Of a DNA stretch of 64,000 nt, positions 51,242-59,671 are shown one piece after another (the stretch's first letter is position 1; every line of letters begins with the position of its first letter). The notes beneath the pieces were generated by a model. It saw only the letters and a list, made by a program, of their open reading frames with translations. It did not search any database and was not told where the DNA came from. Both the position numbers and the translations under genes were made by a program. Source of the stretch: Rhodococcus sp. P-2 (lineage in GTDB: Bacteria > Actinomycetota > Actinomycetes > Mycobacteriales > Mycobacteriaceae); assembly GCF_016598535.1 (NCBI RefSeq), contig NZ_CP066779.1:1860001-1924000 (forward strand), written 5' to 3'.

Positions 51242-52330
51242 TCAGCCCCTCCGAGCCGCAACGGCCTGCGCCAAACGGTCCAATTGTGCTGCCGTGGTGG
51301 ACCAGTCGATGCACGCGTCGGTGATCGACTGGCCGTAGGTGAGCTCGTCCGCCTTGCCCAAGGTCAGGTCCTGACGACCGGCCTCGATGAAGCTCTCCAA
51401 CATGACACCCGCGATTCCCTGTTCACCGCCGGCGAGACGAGCTGCGATGTCGTCCAGCACGATGACCTGACGCTCGTGATCCTTGCTGCTGTTACCGTGG
51501 CTCGCGTCGATGACCACGCGCTCGGGCAGGTTCGACTTACGCAGTCGGGCAAGGGTGTCCGCGACGGTCTCGGCGTCGTAGTTCGGTCCGTCGCTGCCGC
51601 CACGGAGAATGACATGGCAGTCGGGGTTGCCCGCGGTACGAATCAAGGCAGCCTGGCCGTCGAGATCCGTTCCGGGGAACACGTGGCTCGCTGCCGCCGC
51701 GCGGGTACCGTCGACGGCTACCTGCACATCACCTTCGGTGGAATTCTTGATGCCGACGGGCATGGACAGCGCGCTGCACAGCTGGCGATGCACCTGGCTC
51801 GCAGCGGTCCGGGCACCGATCGCGCCGTAGCTGACCAGATCGGCGATGTACTGAGGCATTATCGGGTCGAGGAACTCGCAGCCGACCGGCAGGCCCAGAC
51901 TCGACACGTCGAGCAGCAACTTGCGGCCGATACCGAGCCCGGTGTTGATGTCGAACGTGCCGTCGAGGTGGGGGTCGTTGAGCAGGCCCTTCCACCCGAG
52001 AGTGGTGCGCGGCTTCTCGAAGTAGACGCGCATGACGATGTGCAGATCGTCCCGCAACTCCTCTGCCTTGGCAGCCAACCGGCGGGCGTAGTCCATCGCC
52101 GCTTCCGGATCGTGCACGGAGCACGGACCGACGACGACGATCAAACGGTCGTCGTCACCGTTGAGGATGTTGATGGTGTCAGCACGCCCGGTGCGCACGG
52201 TTGCGGCCGCGACCTCGTCCGGAGCGTGCTGGGCCCGAACAGTCGCCGGTGACACGAGCGGACTGATACTCACAGTCCGCTGATCGTCGAGGCTGTCCGA
52301 AGCTGCGGTGGTGTCGATGGTGACAGTCAT
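51242..52330 (-). CDS. aroF: 3-deoxy-7-phosphoheptulonate (DAHP) synthase, type I
   Basis: A 362-residue class I DAHP synthase, joining phosphoenolpyruvate and erythrose-4-phosphate at the entry of the shikimate pathway. Family hallmarks are VVVGPCSVHDPEAA near residue 65, RVYFEKPRTTLGWKGL near 102, GCEFLDP near 150, GARTAASQVHRQLCSALSMPVGIKNSTEGD near 173-200 and VIDASHGNSSKDH near 271. This clade is feedback-inhibited by aromatic amino acids. Its 5' leader encodes an aromatic leader peptide and attenuator. The symbol (aroF versus aroG) is by analogy with corynebacteria. Confidence 0.92.
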   Translation of the reverse strand: MTVTIDTTAASDSLDDQRTVSISPLVSPATVRAQHAPDEVAAATVRTGRADTINILNGDDDRLIVVVGPCSVHDPEAAMDYARRLAAKAEELRDDLHIVMRVYFEKPRTTLGWKGLLNDPHLDGTFDINTGLGIGRKLLLDVSSLGLPVGCEFLDPIMPQYIADLVSYGAIGARTAASQVHRQLCSALSMPVGIKNSTEGDVQVAVDGTRAAAASHVFPGTDLDGQAALIRTAGNPDCHVILRGGSDGPNYDAETVADTLARLRKSNLPERVVIDASHGNSSKDHERQVIVLDDIAARLAGGEQGIAGVMLESFIEAGRQDLTLGKADELTYGQSITDACIDWSTTAAQLDRLAQAVAARRG

Positions 52331-52379
52331 GGGGTTTTCGGTTTCCTGTTCTCAGGCCGACCCCAGAGATGAAGAGAAA

Positions 52380-52418
52380 CTCCAGCGAGCCGGTCTGTAG
52401 TCCGGCTCTTGGGTGGAG
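52380..52418 (-). terminator. Attenuator terminator hairpin in the DAHP synthase leader
   Basis: On the minus strand GAGCCGG and CCGGCTC pair (7 bp, 8-base loop), with a lower CTCCA/TGGAG stem, followed directly by a pyrimidine-rich TTTCTCTTC run. It lies 50 bases ahead of the DAHP synthase start and downstream of the leader peptide stop. The lower stem competes with pairing between CCACCC (52411-52416) and GGGTGG in the leader ORF (52448-52453), the expected antiterminator. Confidence 0.65.
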
Positions 52419-52422
52419 GTTG

Positions 52423-52491
52423 TCAGCGCGTGGTTACGCCGGCAAGCCCACCCGGGGCCGGCCTGCTAAACCAGAAATAGACGCGCTGCAT
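52423..52491 (-). CDS. Aromatic leader peptide (Tyr-Phe-Trp-Phe), attenuator ORF of DAHP synthase
   Basis: A 22-codon ORF on the minus strand, ATG at 52491 to TGA at 52423-52425, encodes MQRVYFWFSRPAPGG... with all three aromatic amino acids in four consecutive codons (52468-52479). An in-frame GTG nine bases earlier (52500), preceded by GAGG, could be the real start. It sits 93 bases ahead of DAHP synthase and just before a terminator/antiterminator pair, the textbook arrangement for ribosome-mediated attenuation. A leader peptide for aroF has been described in corynebacteria (aroR), as I recall; this one adds Trp to the sensing codons. Confidence 0.75.
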   Translation of the reverse strand: MQRVYFWFSRPAPGGLAGVTTR

Positions 52492-52706
52492 GTCGGTCAC
52501 GATACCTCGAGTTCGGATCGGATGGGCGCGCCCCTCCACAACGAGCCGAATCCGAGGAGGGAGCTCTGCGACACCCGCCAACGCGGACTGGCCAAATCTG
52601 GTGAGCGGTTGGCGTTTTCGAGCAAGGCGTCGGCGGTCACGGTCGAATAGGTTGAAAAGGCACCCTCAAATGCCCAGAACACCAGATGGAGCTGTGCCTT
52701 CTCATG

Positions 52707-53717
52707 CCTGTGATCGAATCAACCGAAACCCTCTTGCAGTCGACAAAGGATGTGGACGGCGAATTCACCCGTCTGATCGATTCCTTGACACGACGCGGGT
52801 TCCTGACCGGTGCAGCGGCGCTCGGTGCACTGGGCGCACTGTCTGCATGTTCGAGCGAATCCAGCGGCACCGACGCCTCGGACGAATGGGTCGACATCGT
52901 CGTCGCGGACCAGGCCTACCGCCTCCCGCGGGACCCCAAGCGTGTGGTGGTGCTCGAAGCCCGAGGAGCCCTCGATTTTGCGCTACTGGCCGAGTACCCG
53001 ATCGTCGCGACCAATTGGGATCCGAAGTCGCAACTCATGCAGCAGGTACCCGCCGGCGCAGCTCGCCTCGGTGGGACGAACAACGAACCGAACGCCGAAT
53101 CGATACTGAGCTTCGACCCCGATCTGTTGGTCGTCGGGAAAGGCTGGTGGGACTACTACCAGGACAAAGGCCTGCTCGGCACTGACATCGCTCCGGTGCT
53201 CGTCGTCGACGAGGGCACGACGGGCTCGTCCTGGAAGCAGGCCATGACCGCGCAACTCACGGCTCTCGATCGCCGCGAAGTCGCCGAACGCGTCATCGCC
53301 CGCTACAACGCCGAACTTGCACAAGCGCGGGCCAAGATCGGTGGACTGCTCGAAGGAAAGTCGATCACGATAGCCGGCGCAGACAACGGCCAGATCTGGC
53401 TTCAGAACAACACGTTCGCCGTATCGGTTGCACAGGACCTCGGCCTGAACGTCTTGACCGACGCCGCCCATGCCGCGCCCGATCGGAAGGACTCGACGTT
53501 CTACAGCCTCGAGGAGCTCGCCATCTTCGACCAGGCCGACTTCGTACTACTACAGAACCCCGACGCCGTCGAAGCCGAGTCGCCGACGTGGAAACGAGTC
53601 CGCGCTGTCCAGGACGGCCATGTCGGGCAACTGCGATACGACCTCAACAACGGCCTCGCTCTGACTGCGATGGCCCTGGCTGCCGACATCGCCGAACAGG
53701 TACAGGTCATGCGCTGA
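52707..53717 (+). CDS. Tat-exported FecB-like siderophore/cobalamin-type substrate-binding lipoprotein
   Basis: A 336-residue periplasmic binding protein of the iron-siderophore/B12 (FecB/FepB-like) class. The N-terminus has a twin-arginine signal (Arg30-Arg31, TRRGFLTGAAAL) ending in a lipobox with Cys49, so it is a Tat-dependent lipoprotein. The fold shows two lobes joined by a long helix (RVVVLEARGALDFALL ... EVAERVIARYNAELAQARAKI). ATG 52707 or 52686 could start it. No ABC permease or ATPase lies beside it and no clear DtxR/IdeR box is seen, so it may serve a transporter encoded elsewhere. Confidence 0.82.
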   Translation, partial: PVIESTETLLQSTKDVDGEFTRLIDSLTRRGFLTGAAALGALGALSACSSESSGTDASDEWVDIVVADQAYRLPRDPKRVVVLEARGALDFALLAEYPIVATNWDPKSQLMQQVPAGAARLGGTNNEPNAESILSFDPDLLVVGKGWWDYYQDKGLLGTDIAPVLVVDEGTTGSSWKQAMTAQLTALDRREVAERVIARYNAELAQARAKIGGLLEGKSITIAGADNGQIWLQNNTFAVSVAQDLGLNVLTDAAHAAPDRKDSTFYSLEELAIFDQADFVLLQNPDAVEAESPTWKRVRAVQDGHVGQLRYDLNNGLALTAMALAADIAEQVQVMR

Positions 53718-53740
53718 CGTCAGTGCGGGCATTTGATCAG

Positions 53741-53771
53741 CGCGTGAGTGACGGGTGGGGTCACTCACGCG
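53741..53771. terminator. Bidirectional terminator hairpin
   Basis: A 12-bp stem, CGCGTGAGTGAC at 53741-53752 and its complement at 53760-53771, with a 7-base loop, between the convergent FecB-like and AlkC-like genes. Its right arm overlaps the AlkC-like stop codon. Confidence 0.7.
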
Positions 53772-54874
53772 TCCAAGCGGAACTCGCCTCTTACCTGACG
53801 TACGCCGTTGATCTGCACTTCGACGGCATGGTCGCCCGCGTAGTACTTCCGGGTACTGATCGGTTTGAAGGAATGCCTCTTCGCGATGCGGGCCGGCACC
53901 CCGGGTTCCAGTGTTCGTGTTGTCAGTTTGAAGACCTTGGGCGTCGTCGTCCCGTTGGCCTTCACGTGGTGGACGATGTAATCGATCACGACGGTGACGG
54001 ACTCGCTGCTGTTGTTCGTGACAGCGAAATCGAAGGTGAGTTCTCCACCCGCATCGACTACTTCTCGGTCGATGACGAAACCTTCGACCACGACGTCGGT
54101 GGGCGGCGCGAAACCCAAGAGAGACAGAGCATCTGGGTCGCCGGCCTTGATCAACGTCCGCAATGCATGTTTGACGATTTTCAGTGTGTTGGAATCCGGT
54201 GTCTGCAACCAACGCTTCGCAGTCGACACGGCGAGCGCTGAGTCAGCACGACTGAGATCGTTGAGATGGTTTGCGACTGAACGTCGTACATATTCCGAAT
54301 CATCCCGATACAGCTGGTCGAGAATGACGATTGTCGACTCGGGACGCGCCGTCAATTCTTTCACCCGTCGTCCCCAAGGCAAACGAGTACGAGTGCCTTC
54401 GGTCGCCAAGCGCCGGACGTGTTCGTCTTCGTGGCCGGTCCAGGTGAGTGCGATCGCCAGCGAACGGTCGAGGTTCGTTTCGAGAAATGTGCGAATCGCG
54501 AATTCGGCGGTCAGACGCGACGTCAGCTCAGCAAGGAGAGCCATTCCCTCGTCGAAATCCGACTCGGAGCCACTTCGTGTCGCCGTGACGGCGACGGCTT
54601 CGGTGACCGGCCAGATCATCCAACCAGTGAAGGTCACCTCTGAAAGCGCACGGCGGATGACCTCGGCGAAGACCGGAAGATCCTGAGGCAGTTCGGCAGT
54701 CATCGCGTCCCGTACGACGCGGGTGCGTTCCCCGAGACTCATTCCGTCGAATTCGGATGCACTGCCCCGAACGAGGGCGAGGCGTGTGTGACCGGAGGCT
54801 CGCTCGAGGCAGCCCGCCAGATCGGCTACGACGGATTTACCGAGCAGTTCGTCGGCGGTGGGCATCAGGGGCAC
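53765..54874 (-). CDS. HEAT-like DNA alkylation repair protein (AlkC-like) with C-terminal Ig-like domain
   Basis: A 369-residue protein. Residues about 1-255 form helical HEAT-like repeats of the AlkC/AlkD DNA glycosylase superfamily (MSLGERTRVVRDAMTAELPQDLP, FTGWMIWPVTEAVA, HEDEHVRRLATEGTRTRLPWG, DDSEYVRRSVANHLNDLSR, LKIVKHALRTLIKAGD), which excise alkylated purines. Residues about 265-369 are beta-rich and look like the immunoglobulin-like domain seen in a subset of AlkC proteins. It starts 10 bases inside the SnoaL-like gene, with which it forms an operon. Confidence 0.82.
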   Translation of the reverse strand: MPLMPTADELLGKSVVADLAGCLERASGHTRLALVRGSASEFDGMSLGERTRVVRDAMTAELPQDLPVFAEVIRRALSEVTFTGWMIWPVTEAVAVTATRSGSESDFDEGMALLAELTSRLTAEFAIRTFLETNLDRSLAIALTWTGHEDEHVRRLATEGTRTRLPWGRRVKELTARPESTIVILDQLYRDDSEYVRRSVANHLNDLSRADSALAVSTAKRWLQTPDSNTLKIVKHALRTLIKAGDPDALSLLGFAPPTDVVVEGFVIDREVVDAGGELTFDFAVTNNSSESVTVVIDYIVHHVKANGTTTPKVFKLTTRTLEPGVPARIAKRHSFKPISTRKYYAGDHAVEVQINGVRQVRGEFRLDA

Positions 54875-55182
54875 ACCGTGAGAGCGGAAATCCGATCACC
54901 GTCGAGAGTGAAGTGATGGTGCAACCGGATGGGACTTCCGGGAAAATCCCCCTCGACGTTCACCGACACGACAACAGCTGAGCCAGGGGTGTGCACCGAC
55001 TCGATTTTCTGGGTGAAGGTGAACGCGGTCGACACCGCGGATTTCCATGCCACGATTTCTCCGATGCCGACGTACGTCCGGCCGTCGTCGCGCACCACGG
55101 CGTCTTCGGTGAACACGTCGCGGGCGTCGCCGGCGTCGAAGTACGCGCGCGCTGCGCCTGGCACCTTCGCTGAGTCGATCAT
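54865..55182 (-). CDS. SnoaL-like (NTF2-fold) protein
   Basis: A 105-residue protein with a cone-shaped NTF2/SnoaL-like fold: N-terminal helix ARAYFDAGDARDVFTEDAVVRDDGRTYVGIGEI, a curved sheet and RLHHHFTLDGDRISALTV. Family members bind or isomerise small molecules and many are uncharacterised. It overlaps the PucR gene by 4 bases upstream and the AlkC-like gene by 10 bases downstream, so it belongs to that minus-strand transcript. Confidence 0.72.
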   Translation of the reverse strand: MIDSAKVPGAARAYFDAGDARDVFTEDAVVRDDGRTYVGIGEIVAWKSAVSTAFTFTQKIESVHTPGSAVVVSVNVEGDFPGSPIRLHHHFTLDGDRISALTVCP

Positions 55183-56849
55183 TCGCGAAGAGTACTGCTG
55201 GGGTCCGACAGGTTCGGCGAACTCACTGCCCGAGCGGACGCCGCCAACTGAATCTCCATCAACAGCCTGGCCGACGGCTCGGACAGGTCGGTATCCGTGA
55301 TCTCCTCGACCCTCTTGATCCGATACCTGAGTGTGTTCGGGTGAATCCGAAGCTGCTCGGATGCGCGTCGGACATCGCCCGAATGTGCGAGGTAAACGGA
55401 AATGCTTTCGCGCATGTTCGACCCGTTGCGTCTGTCGTAGACGTCCAGGGCGTCGACTCTCGGATCGTGCAGTTGCTCGTCGGCCGCAATCGTGTCCATG
55501 ATTTCGCCCAGCAGCACCGGCGTGCGCGAGTCCGCGAGAGTGGTCACTCGAATATCCCCCGACGTTCCGTCCAAGACCCGATCCACTTCGGCCCGAGCCT
55601 GGGCGACCTCCGCAAGCGTCGAAACCGGCGAAGAGACCGCGGCCCGCAAACCCGAAGGCGACACCTTGTCCAAACGCGCGACAACTTCACGGGTCCACGA
55701 GACTGTGGATTTCGCGGATTGGGTTCGCGGAAACAGCACATAGATCCGAGTGCCGACGGCACTCACCAGCGATTCACGCTGAAAGGCGCTGGCGTGCAGT
55801 CGCAAAGACGACACGAGTTCGCCCGAAGACGGCAGCCCACCGTCGCCGATACTCGCAACGCCGACCACCATCGCCGGTCCGGACATCGGGATGGTCAACG
55901 AGGCCGCGAGCGAAGGAACATCGACACCGCCGCCGCGAACCCCGAGCAACCGCTGAATCTGTATCGCCTCGTTACTCGGCGCGTCTCGGATGCGCGAAAT
56001 CAGCCGAGCAGCAACGGCCGCGGCACCGCGAAGCACACTGTCGGCATCGCCGGCGATGGGTACCGGGCCTTCCTGAACCCAGATAGTGCCGAGAAGATCG
56101 AAACTGAAACCGCTCTCCCCCTTGCTGTTCTCGGAGATCCTGCGTATCGGGACCACCAACCGTCGCCTGATCGCGAGGTCTTCGTGAGCAGGCACCTCGA
56201 CTACGTCGTCGCTTCGCCGCAGGCTTTCGAAGATGCCCCACTCCTGCAGCTTTCGGAGGTATTCGCGAGGGCCTTCGCGACCGAGGATCGATTGCCGGCG
56301 TAGTTCGTCCGCAGCATCTCCCGATGCCGAATAGGCCAAGACGTGGGAACGCTCGTCCTCGATGCTGACCATCCCCCGCGTGATTGCGGCGACGTTCTGC
56401 GCCAGCTCGAACAAGTCTGTGTCACTACCGAATACGATGTCGTCCGAATCCTGTCGGGACACCGAATGATCGAGCACGCCCCGGATCGTTGTGAACAATC
56501 GATCCCAACGAGCATCCGGGTGGACAGCTATCAAGGCGATTCCGGCGCGCTGTGCCACGACCTGCACCGACGTGCCCGCGACCTCCTTCGACATGACAGC
56601 CCGTGGCGCTGATTCCTTCTGATCGAGACGGTTCAGCCACGCCGCCAGTTCGGCTGCGTCGATACCGACAGCGAGCCAGAGCTCAGAGGATTCGACGCCC
56701 TCGGTTCCGGGGCGCGTGAGGTCCCCGGCCTCTGCGAACACCACGGAGTCGACGAAGACGTCAGCGTCCGACGGCGCGAGGACGAGCTCGACAAAAGCTC
56801 CGCCCAGCGCCCGAAGGACCGCGTCGAGCCTGACCCCACGGATAGACAC
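55179..56849 (-). CDS. PucR-family transcriptional regulator of proline utilisation (PruC-like)
   Basis: A 556-residue regulator with an N-terminal PucR-type sensory domain, a central GGDEF-like CdaR region and a C-terminal PucR helix-turn-helix (near residues 490-540, VYLAHSGDVRRASEQLRIHPNTLRYRIKRVEEITDTDLSEP). I use GTG 56849, since the longer frame to 57071 would overlap the start of pruA. It diverges from pruA-pruB. In mycobacteria a PucR-type protein, PruC, activates the proline genes, so that role is inferred. It heads a minus-strand transcript with the SnoaL- and AlkC-like genes. Confidence 0.85.
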   Translation of the reverse strand: MSIRGVRLDAVLRALGGAFVELVLAPSDADVFVDSVVFAEAGDLTRPGTEGVESSELWLAVGIDAAELAAWLNRLDQKESAPRAVMSKEVAGTSVQVVAQRAGIALIAVHPDARWDRLFTTIRGVLDHSVSRQDSDDIVFGSDTDLFELAQNVAAITRGMVSIEDERSHVLAYSASGDAADELRRQSILGREGPREYLRKLQEWGIFESLRRSDDVVEVPAHEDLAIRRRLVVPIRRISENSKGESGFSFDLLGTIWVQEGPVPIAGDADSVLRGAAAVAARLISRIRDAPSNEAIQIQRLLGVRGGGVDVPSLAASLTIPMSGPAMVVGVASIGDGGLPSSGELVSSLRLHASAFQRESLVSAVGTRIYVLFPRTQSAKSTVSWTREVVARLDKVSPSGLRAAVSSPVSTLAEVAQARAEVDRVLDGTSGDIRVTTLADSRTPVLLGEIMDTIAADEQLHDPRVDALDVYDRRNGSNMRESISVYLAHSGDVRRASEQLRIHPNTLRYRIKRVEEITDTDLSEPSARLLMEIQLAASARAVSSPNLSDPSSTLRE

Positions 56850-56901
56850 GTACCACCCACTCTCCGGACCGTCGCAACACCTCAATTTCGAGAATAGTGC
56901 A

Positions 56902-56915
56902 TTTTCCTGCGAAAA
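56902..56915. promoter_or_regulatory. Candidate PucR-family operator
   Basis: TTTTC-CTGC-GAAAA, perfect 5-base arms with a 4-base centre, in the 195-base region between the PucR gene and pruA. It is a candidate activator site for the divergent proline genes. Confidence 0.35.
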
Positions 56916-57044
56916 CGGTTCAGACGATCGGACAAACACGGACACCGATGTTTGGCCGCTCAGCGGATTACTCGCCGACGCTTTTCGACTTGACTGATTC
57001 ACGACACGACAACTGCCCACTCCTGAGTCTGCCGAAGGATCGTC

Positions 57045-58706
57045 ATGGACGCCGTTACCAATGTCCCCCACCCCGCCAACGAACCGGTGAACAATTACGC
57101 ACCGGGAAGCCCGGAACGATCACGCCTACGTACGAAACTGACCGAACTGGCCGAAACACCGACCGACATCAGGCAGGTCATCGGGGGTTTCCACCGAACT
57201 GCGGAAGGCAAGCCGGAGAACGTCGTTCAACCACACCGTCACAGTTCAGTCATCGGATCGTATGCGGGCGCAACGCACTCGGACGTTCGTGACGCCATCG
57301 ACGCCGCAACCCTCGCCGCCCCCGCCTGGCGCGACCTCTCGTTCGACGACCGCGCTGCGGTCTTCCTCCGCGCCGCCGATCTTCTCTCCGGCCCGTGGCG
57401 CGAAACTATCGCCGCTGCAACAATGCTCGGCCAGTCGAAGACCGCATATCAGGCCGAGATCGACGCCCCCTGCGAACTCGTCGACTTCTGGCGTTTCAAC
57501 GTAGCGTTCGCTCGCCAGATACTCGCCGACCAACCCGTTTCCGCTCCGGGAGTGTGGAATCGCGTCGAATATCGACCACTCGAAGGCTTCGTCTACGCGA
57601 TCACGCCCTTCAATTTCACCGCCATCGCCGGAAATCTACCCACCGCACCGGCCCTGATGGGCAACACCGTGATCTGGAAGCCGTCACCGACGCAGGCCGT
57701 CGCGGCGTACCTGACGATGCAACTACTCGAAGCCGCCGGTCTTCCGCCCGGGGTGATCAATCTTGTTCTCGGCGACGGCCCCACGGTGTCCGAGGTCGCG
57801 CTGGCCGACCCCCGCCTGGCGGGCATCCACTTCACCGGATCGACCGCAACGTTCCAGCGCTTGTGGCGTGAAGTCGGAGCCAACATCTCGAACTACCGGA
57901 CGTACCCACGTCTTGTCGGCGAAACCGGCGGCAAAGACTTCGTACTCGCACACAGTTCCGCAGACCCGGACGTACTCACGACGGCATTGATTCGCGGGGC
58001 CTTCGACTACCAGGGACAGAAGTGTTCGGCCGCATCACGCGCGTTCATCCCGAAGTCGGTGTGGGCCAAGATGGGCGACACGTTCATCGACACTGTGTCG
58101 TCGCTGAAGTACGGAGACGTCACCGACCTGCAGAACTTCGGCGGCGCCGTCATCGACCAGCGTTCGTTCGACCGAAACGCCGCCGCGATCGTCCGCGCCA
58201 AGTCGACCAGCAGCCTCACCATCGCAGCAGGCGGCGACTACGACGACCGCGAAGGATTCTTCATCTCGCCGACGGTCCTGCTCGGTGACGACCCCAGTGA
58301 CGAGGCCTTCAGCACCGAGTACTTCGGCCCTATACTCTCCCTGCACGTCTACGACGACTCCGCACCGAATGCCTACGCCGACATCCTCGCTCGCGTCGAC
58401 AGCGGATCCGCTTACGCCCTGACCGGTGCCGTGATCGCCACCGACCGTGCGGCCGTCGATCAAGCTCACCACGGTCTGCGGTTTGCCGCCGGAAACTTCT
58501 ATGTCAACGACAAACCGACGGGCGCGGTTGTCGGGCAACAGCCCTTCGGGGGCGCGCGGGCTTCGGGCACCAACGACAAGGCCGGTTCACCGCAGAACCT
58601 GCTCCGTTGGACGTCGACGCGTACCGTCAAGGAGACCTTCGTTCCTCCCACCGATCATCGTTACCCACACCAGGACGTCGATCCAGCCGAGAGCGAGAAC
58701 CGTTGA
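57045..58706 (+). CDS. pruA: L-glutamate gamma-semialdehyde (1-pyrroline-5-carboxylate) dehydrogenase
   Basis: A 553-residue ALDH4-type dehydrogenase oxidising glutamate semialdehyde to glutamate, step two of proline breakdown. Catalytic Cys is in YQGQKCSAASR near residue 327, the general base in GETGGKDF near 292, the Asn in TPFNFTAIAGN near 190 and the oligomer/flap DRAAVDQAHHGL near 470. ATG 57045 follows AAGGA by 6 bases. Its stop overlaps the start of the proline dehydrogenase gene by one base, so the two steps are translationally coupled in the mycobacterial order pruA-pruB. Confidence 0.93.
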   Translation: MDAVTNVPHPANEPVNNYAPGSPERSRLRTKLTELAETPTDIRQVIGGFHRTAEGKPENVVQPHRHSSVIGSYAGATHSDVRDAIDAATLAAPAWRDLSFDDRAAVFLRAADLLSGPWRETIAAATMLGQSKTAYQAEIDAPCELVDFWRFNVAFARQILADQPVSAPGVWNRVEYRPLEGFVYAITPFNFTAIAGNLPTAPALMGNTVIWKPSPTQAVAAYLTMQLLEAAGLPPGVINLVLGDGPTVSEVALADPRLAGIHFTGSTATFQRLWREVGANISNYRTYPRLVGETGGKDFVLAHSSADPDVLTTALIRGAFDYQGQKCSAASRAFIPKSVWAKMGDTFIDTVSSLKYGDVTDLQNFGGAVIDQRSFDRNAAAIVRAKSTSSLTIAAGGDYDDREGFFISPTVLLGDDPSDEAFSTEYFGPILSLHVYDDSAPNAYADILARVDSGSAYALTGAVIATDRAAVDQAHHGLRFAAGNFYVNDKPTGAVVGQQPFGGARASGTNDKAGSPQNLLRWTSTRTVKETFVPPTDHRYPHQDVDPAESENR

Positions 58707-59671
58707 TGAGTAACGTCTCTCTGAGCAACCCGTTGCGGCCGGTACTGCTGGCGGCGGCACGCTCGTCGCGGCTGGAGAAGACAGTCTCCGGGATGTCCTT
58801 GACCCGCAAGCTGGTAGACAGGTTCGTCGCCGGGGACGCGGAACCCGCAGCGGTCTCGGCCGTACGTGACATCCTGACCAGTGGCCGGTTCGCGACGGTC
58901 GACTACCTCGGCGAGGACACTACCGATCCAGCTCAGGCAACAGCTACCGTCGATGCCTATCTCTCCCTTCTCCGCTCGTACGCAACGCTTTCCGAAGCGG
59001 CGGGGACGCACCGCTCCCTCGAGGTTTCGCTCAAGCTCTCGGCGTTAGGGCAGGCACTTCCCGGTGACGGCGAGAAGATCGCCCTGGCGAATGCACACCG
59101 AATCGTCACAGCGGCAAACGAAGTGGGCGCATGGGTCACCGTCGACGCGGAGGATCACACCACCACCGACTCGACACTGTCCATCGTCGAGGAGTTGCGC
59201 CGTGACTTCCCGACGCTCGGCACGGTCCTGCAGGCGTATCTACACCGCACCGAGGCCGACTGCCGGCACTTCTCCGGACCAGGTTCACGAATCCGGCTGT
59301 GCAAGGGCGCATACCAGGAACCGGCCGGCGTCGCGTTCCAAAAGCCCGCCGAAGTCGATGCGTCGTACCTGCGTTGCCTGAAGGTCTTGATGGAAGGCGA
59401 CGGATACCCGATGGTCGCCTCCCACGATCCCACGATGATCGATGCCGCCCTCGAACTCGCCTCACTGACCGAGCGGACAACCGAGAGCTTCGAATTCCAG
59501 ATGCTCTACGGCGTCCGCGACGGCGAACAACGCAGATTGGTAGCCGAAGGCAATCACCTGCGGGTCTACGTTCCCTACGGCAGCCAGTGGTACGGCTACT
59601 TCATGCGTCGCCTCGCGGAACGACCGGCCAACCTCATGTTCTTCATGCGCTCACTCGCCTCCAACAACTAG
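58706..59671 (+). CDS. pruB: Monofunctional proline dehydrogenase
   Basis: A 321-residue FAD-dependent (beta-alpha)8 proline dehydrogenase converting proline to pyrroline-5-carboxylate. Signatures are EVSLKLSALGQ near residue 110, DAEDHTTTDSTL near 150, RIRLCKGAYQEP near 197 and YGVRDGEQRRL near 267, with RVYVPYG following. It is the short monofunctional type, separate from the ALDH. ATG 58706 overlaps the pruA stop (TGATG); a frame extension to 58607 is inside pruA. The product is probably channelled to PruA. Confidence 0.93.
   Translation: MSNVSLSNPLRPVLLAAARSSRLEKTVSGMSLTRKLVDRFVAGDAEPAAVSAVRDILTSGRFATVDYLGEDTTDPAQATATVDAYLSLLRSYATLSEAAGTHRSLEVSLKLSALGQALPGDGEKIALANAHRIVTAANEVGAWVTVDAEDHTTTDSTLSIVEELRRDFPTLGTVLQAYLHRTEADCRHFSGPGSRIRLCKGAYQEPAGVAFQKPAEVDASYLRCLKVLMEGDGYPMVASHDPTMIDAALELASLTERTTESFEFQMLYGVRDGEQRRLVAEGNHLRVYVPYGSQWYGYFMRRLAERPANLMFFMRSLASNN

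Noticed and set aside
52501..52706. DtxR/IdeR iron box ahead of the FecB-like lipoprotein gene.
   Set aside because: No 19-base TTAGGTTAGGCTAACCTAA-like sequence is present; iron control cannot be claimed. Nothing else recognisable was seen in this stretch.
56850..57071. N-terminal extension of the PucR regulator to 57071.
   Set aside because: It would overlap the pruA start and consists of unconserved-looking Ser/Gly-rich sequence; GTG 56849 begins the recognisable domain.
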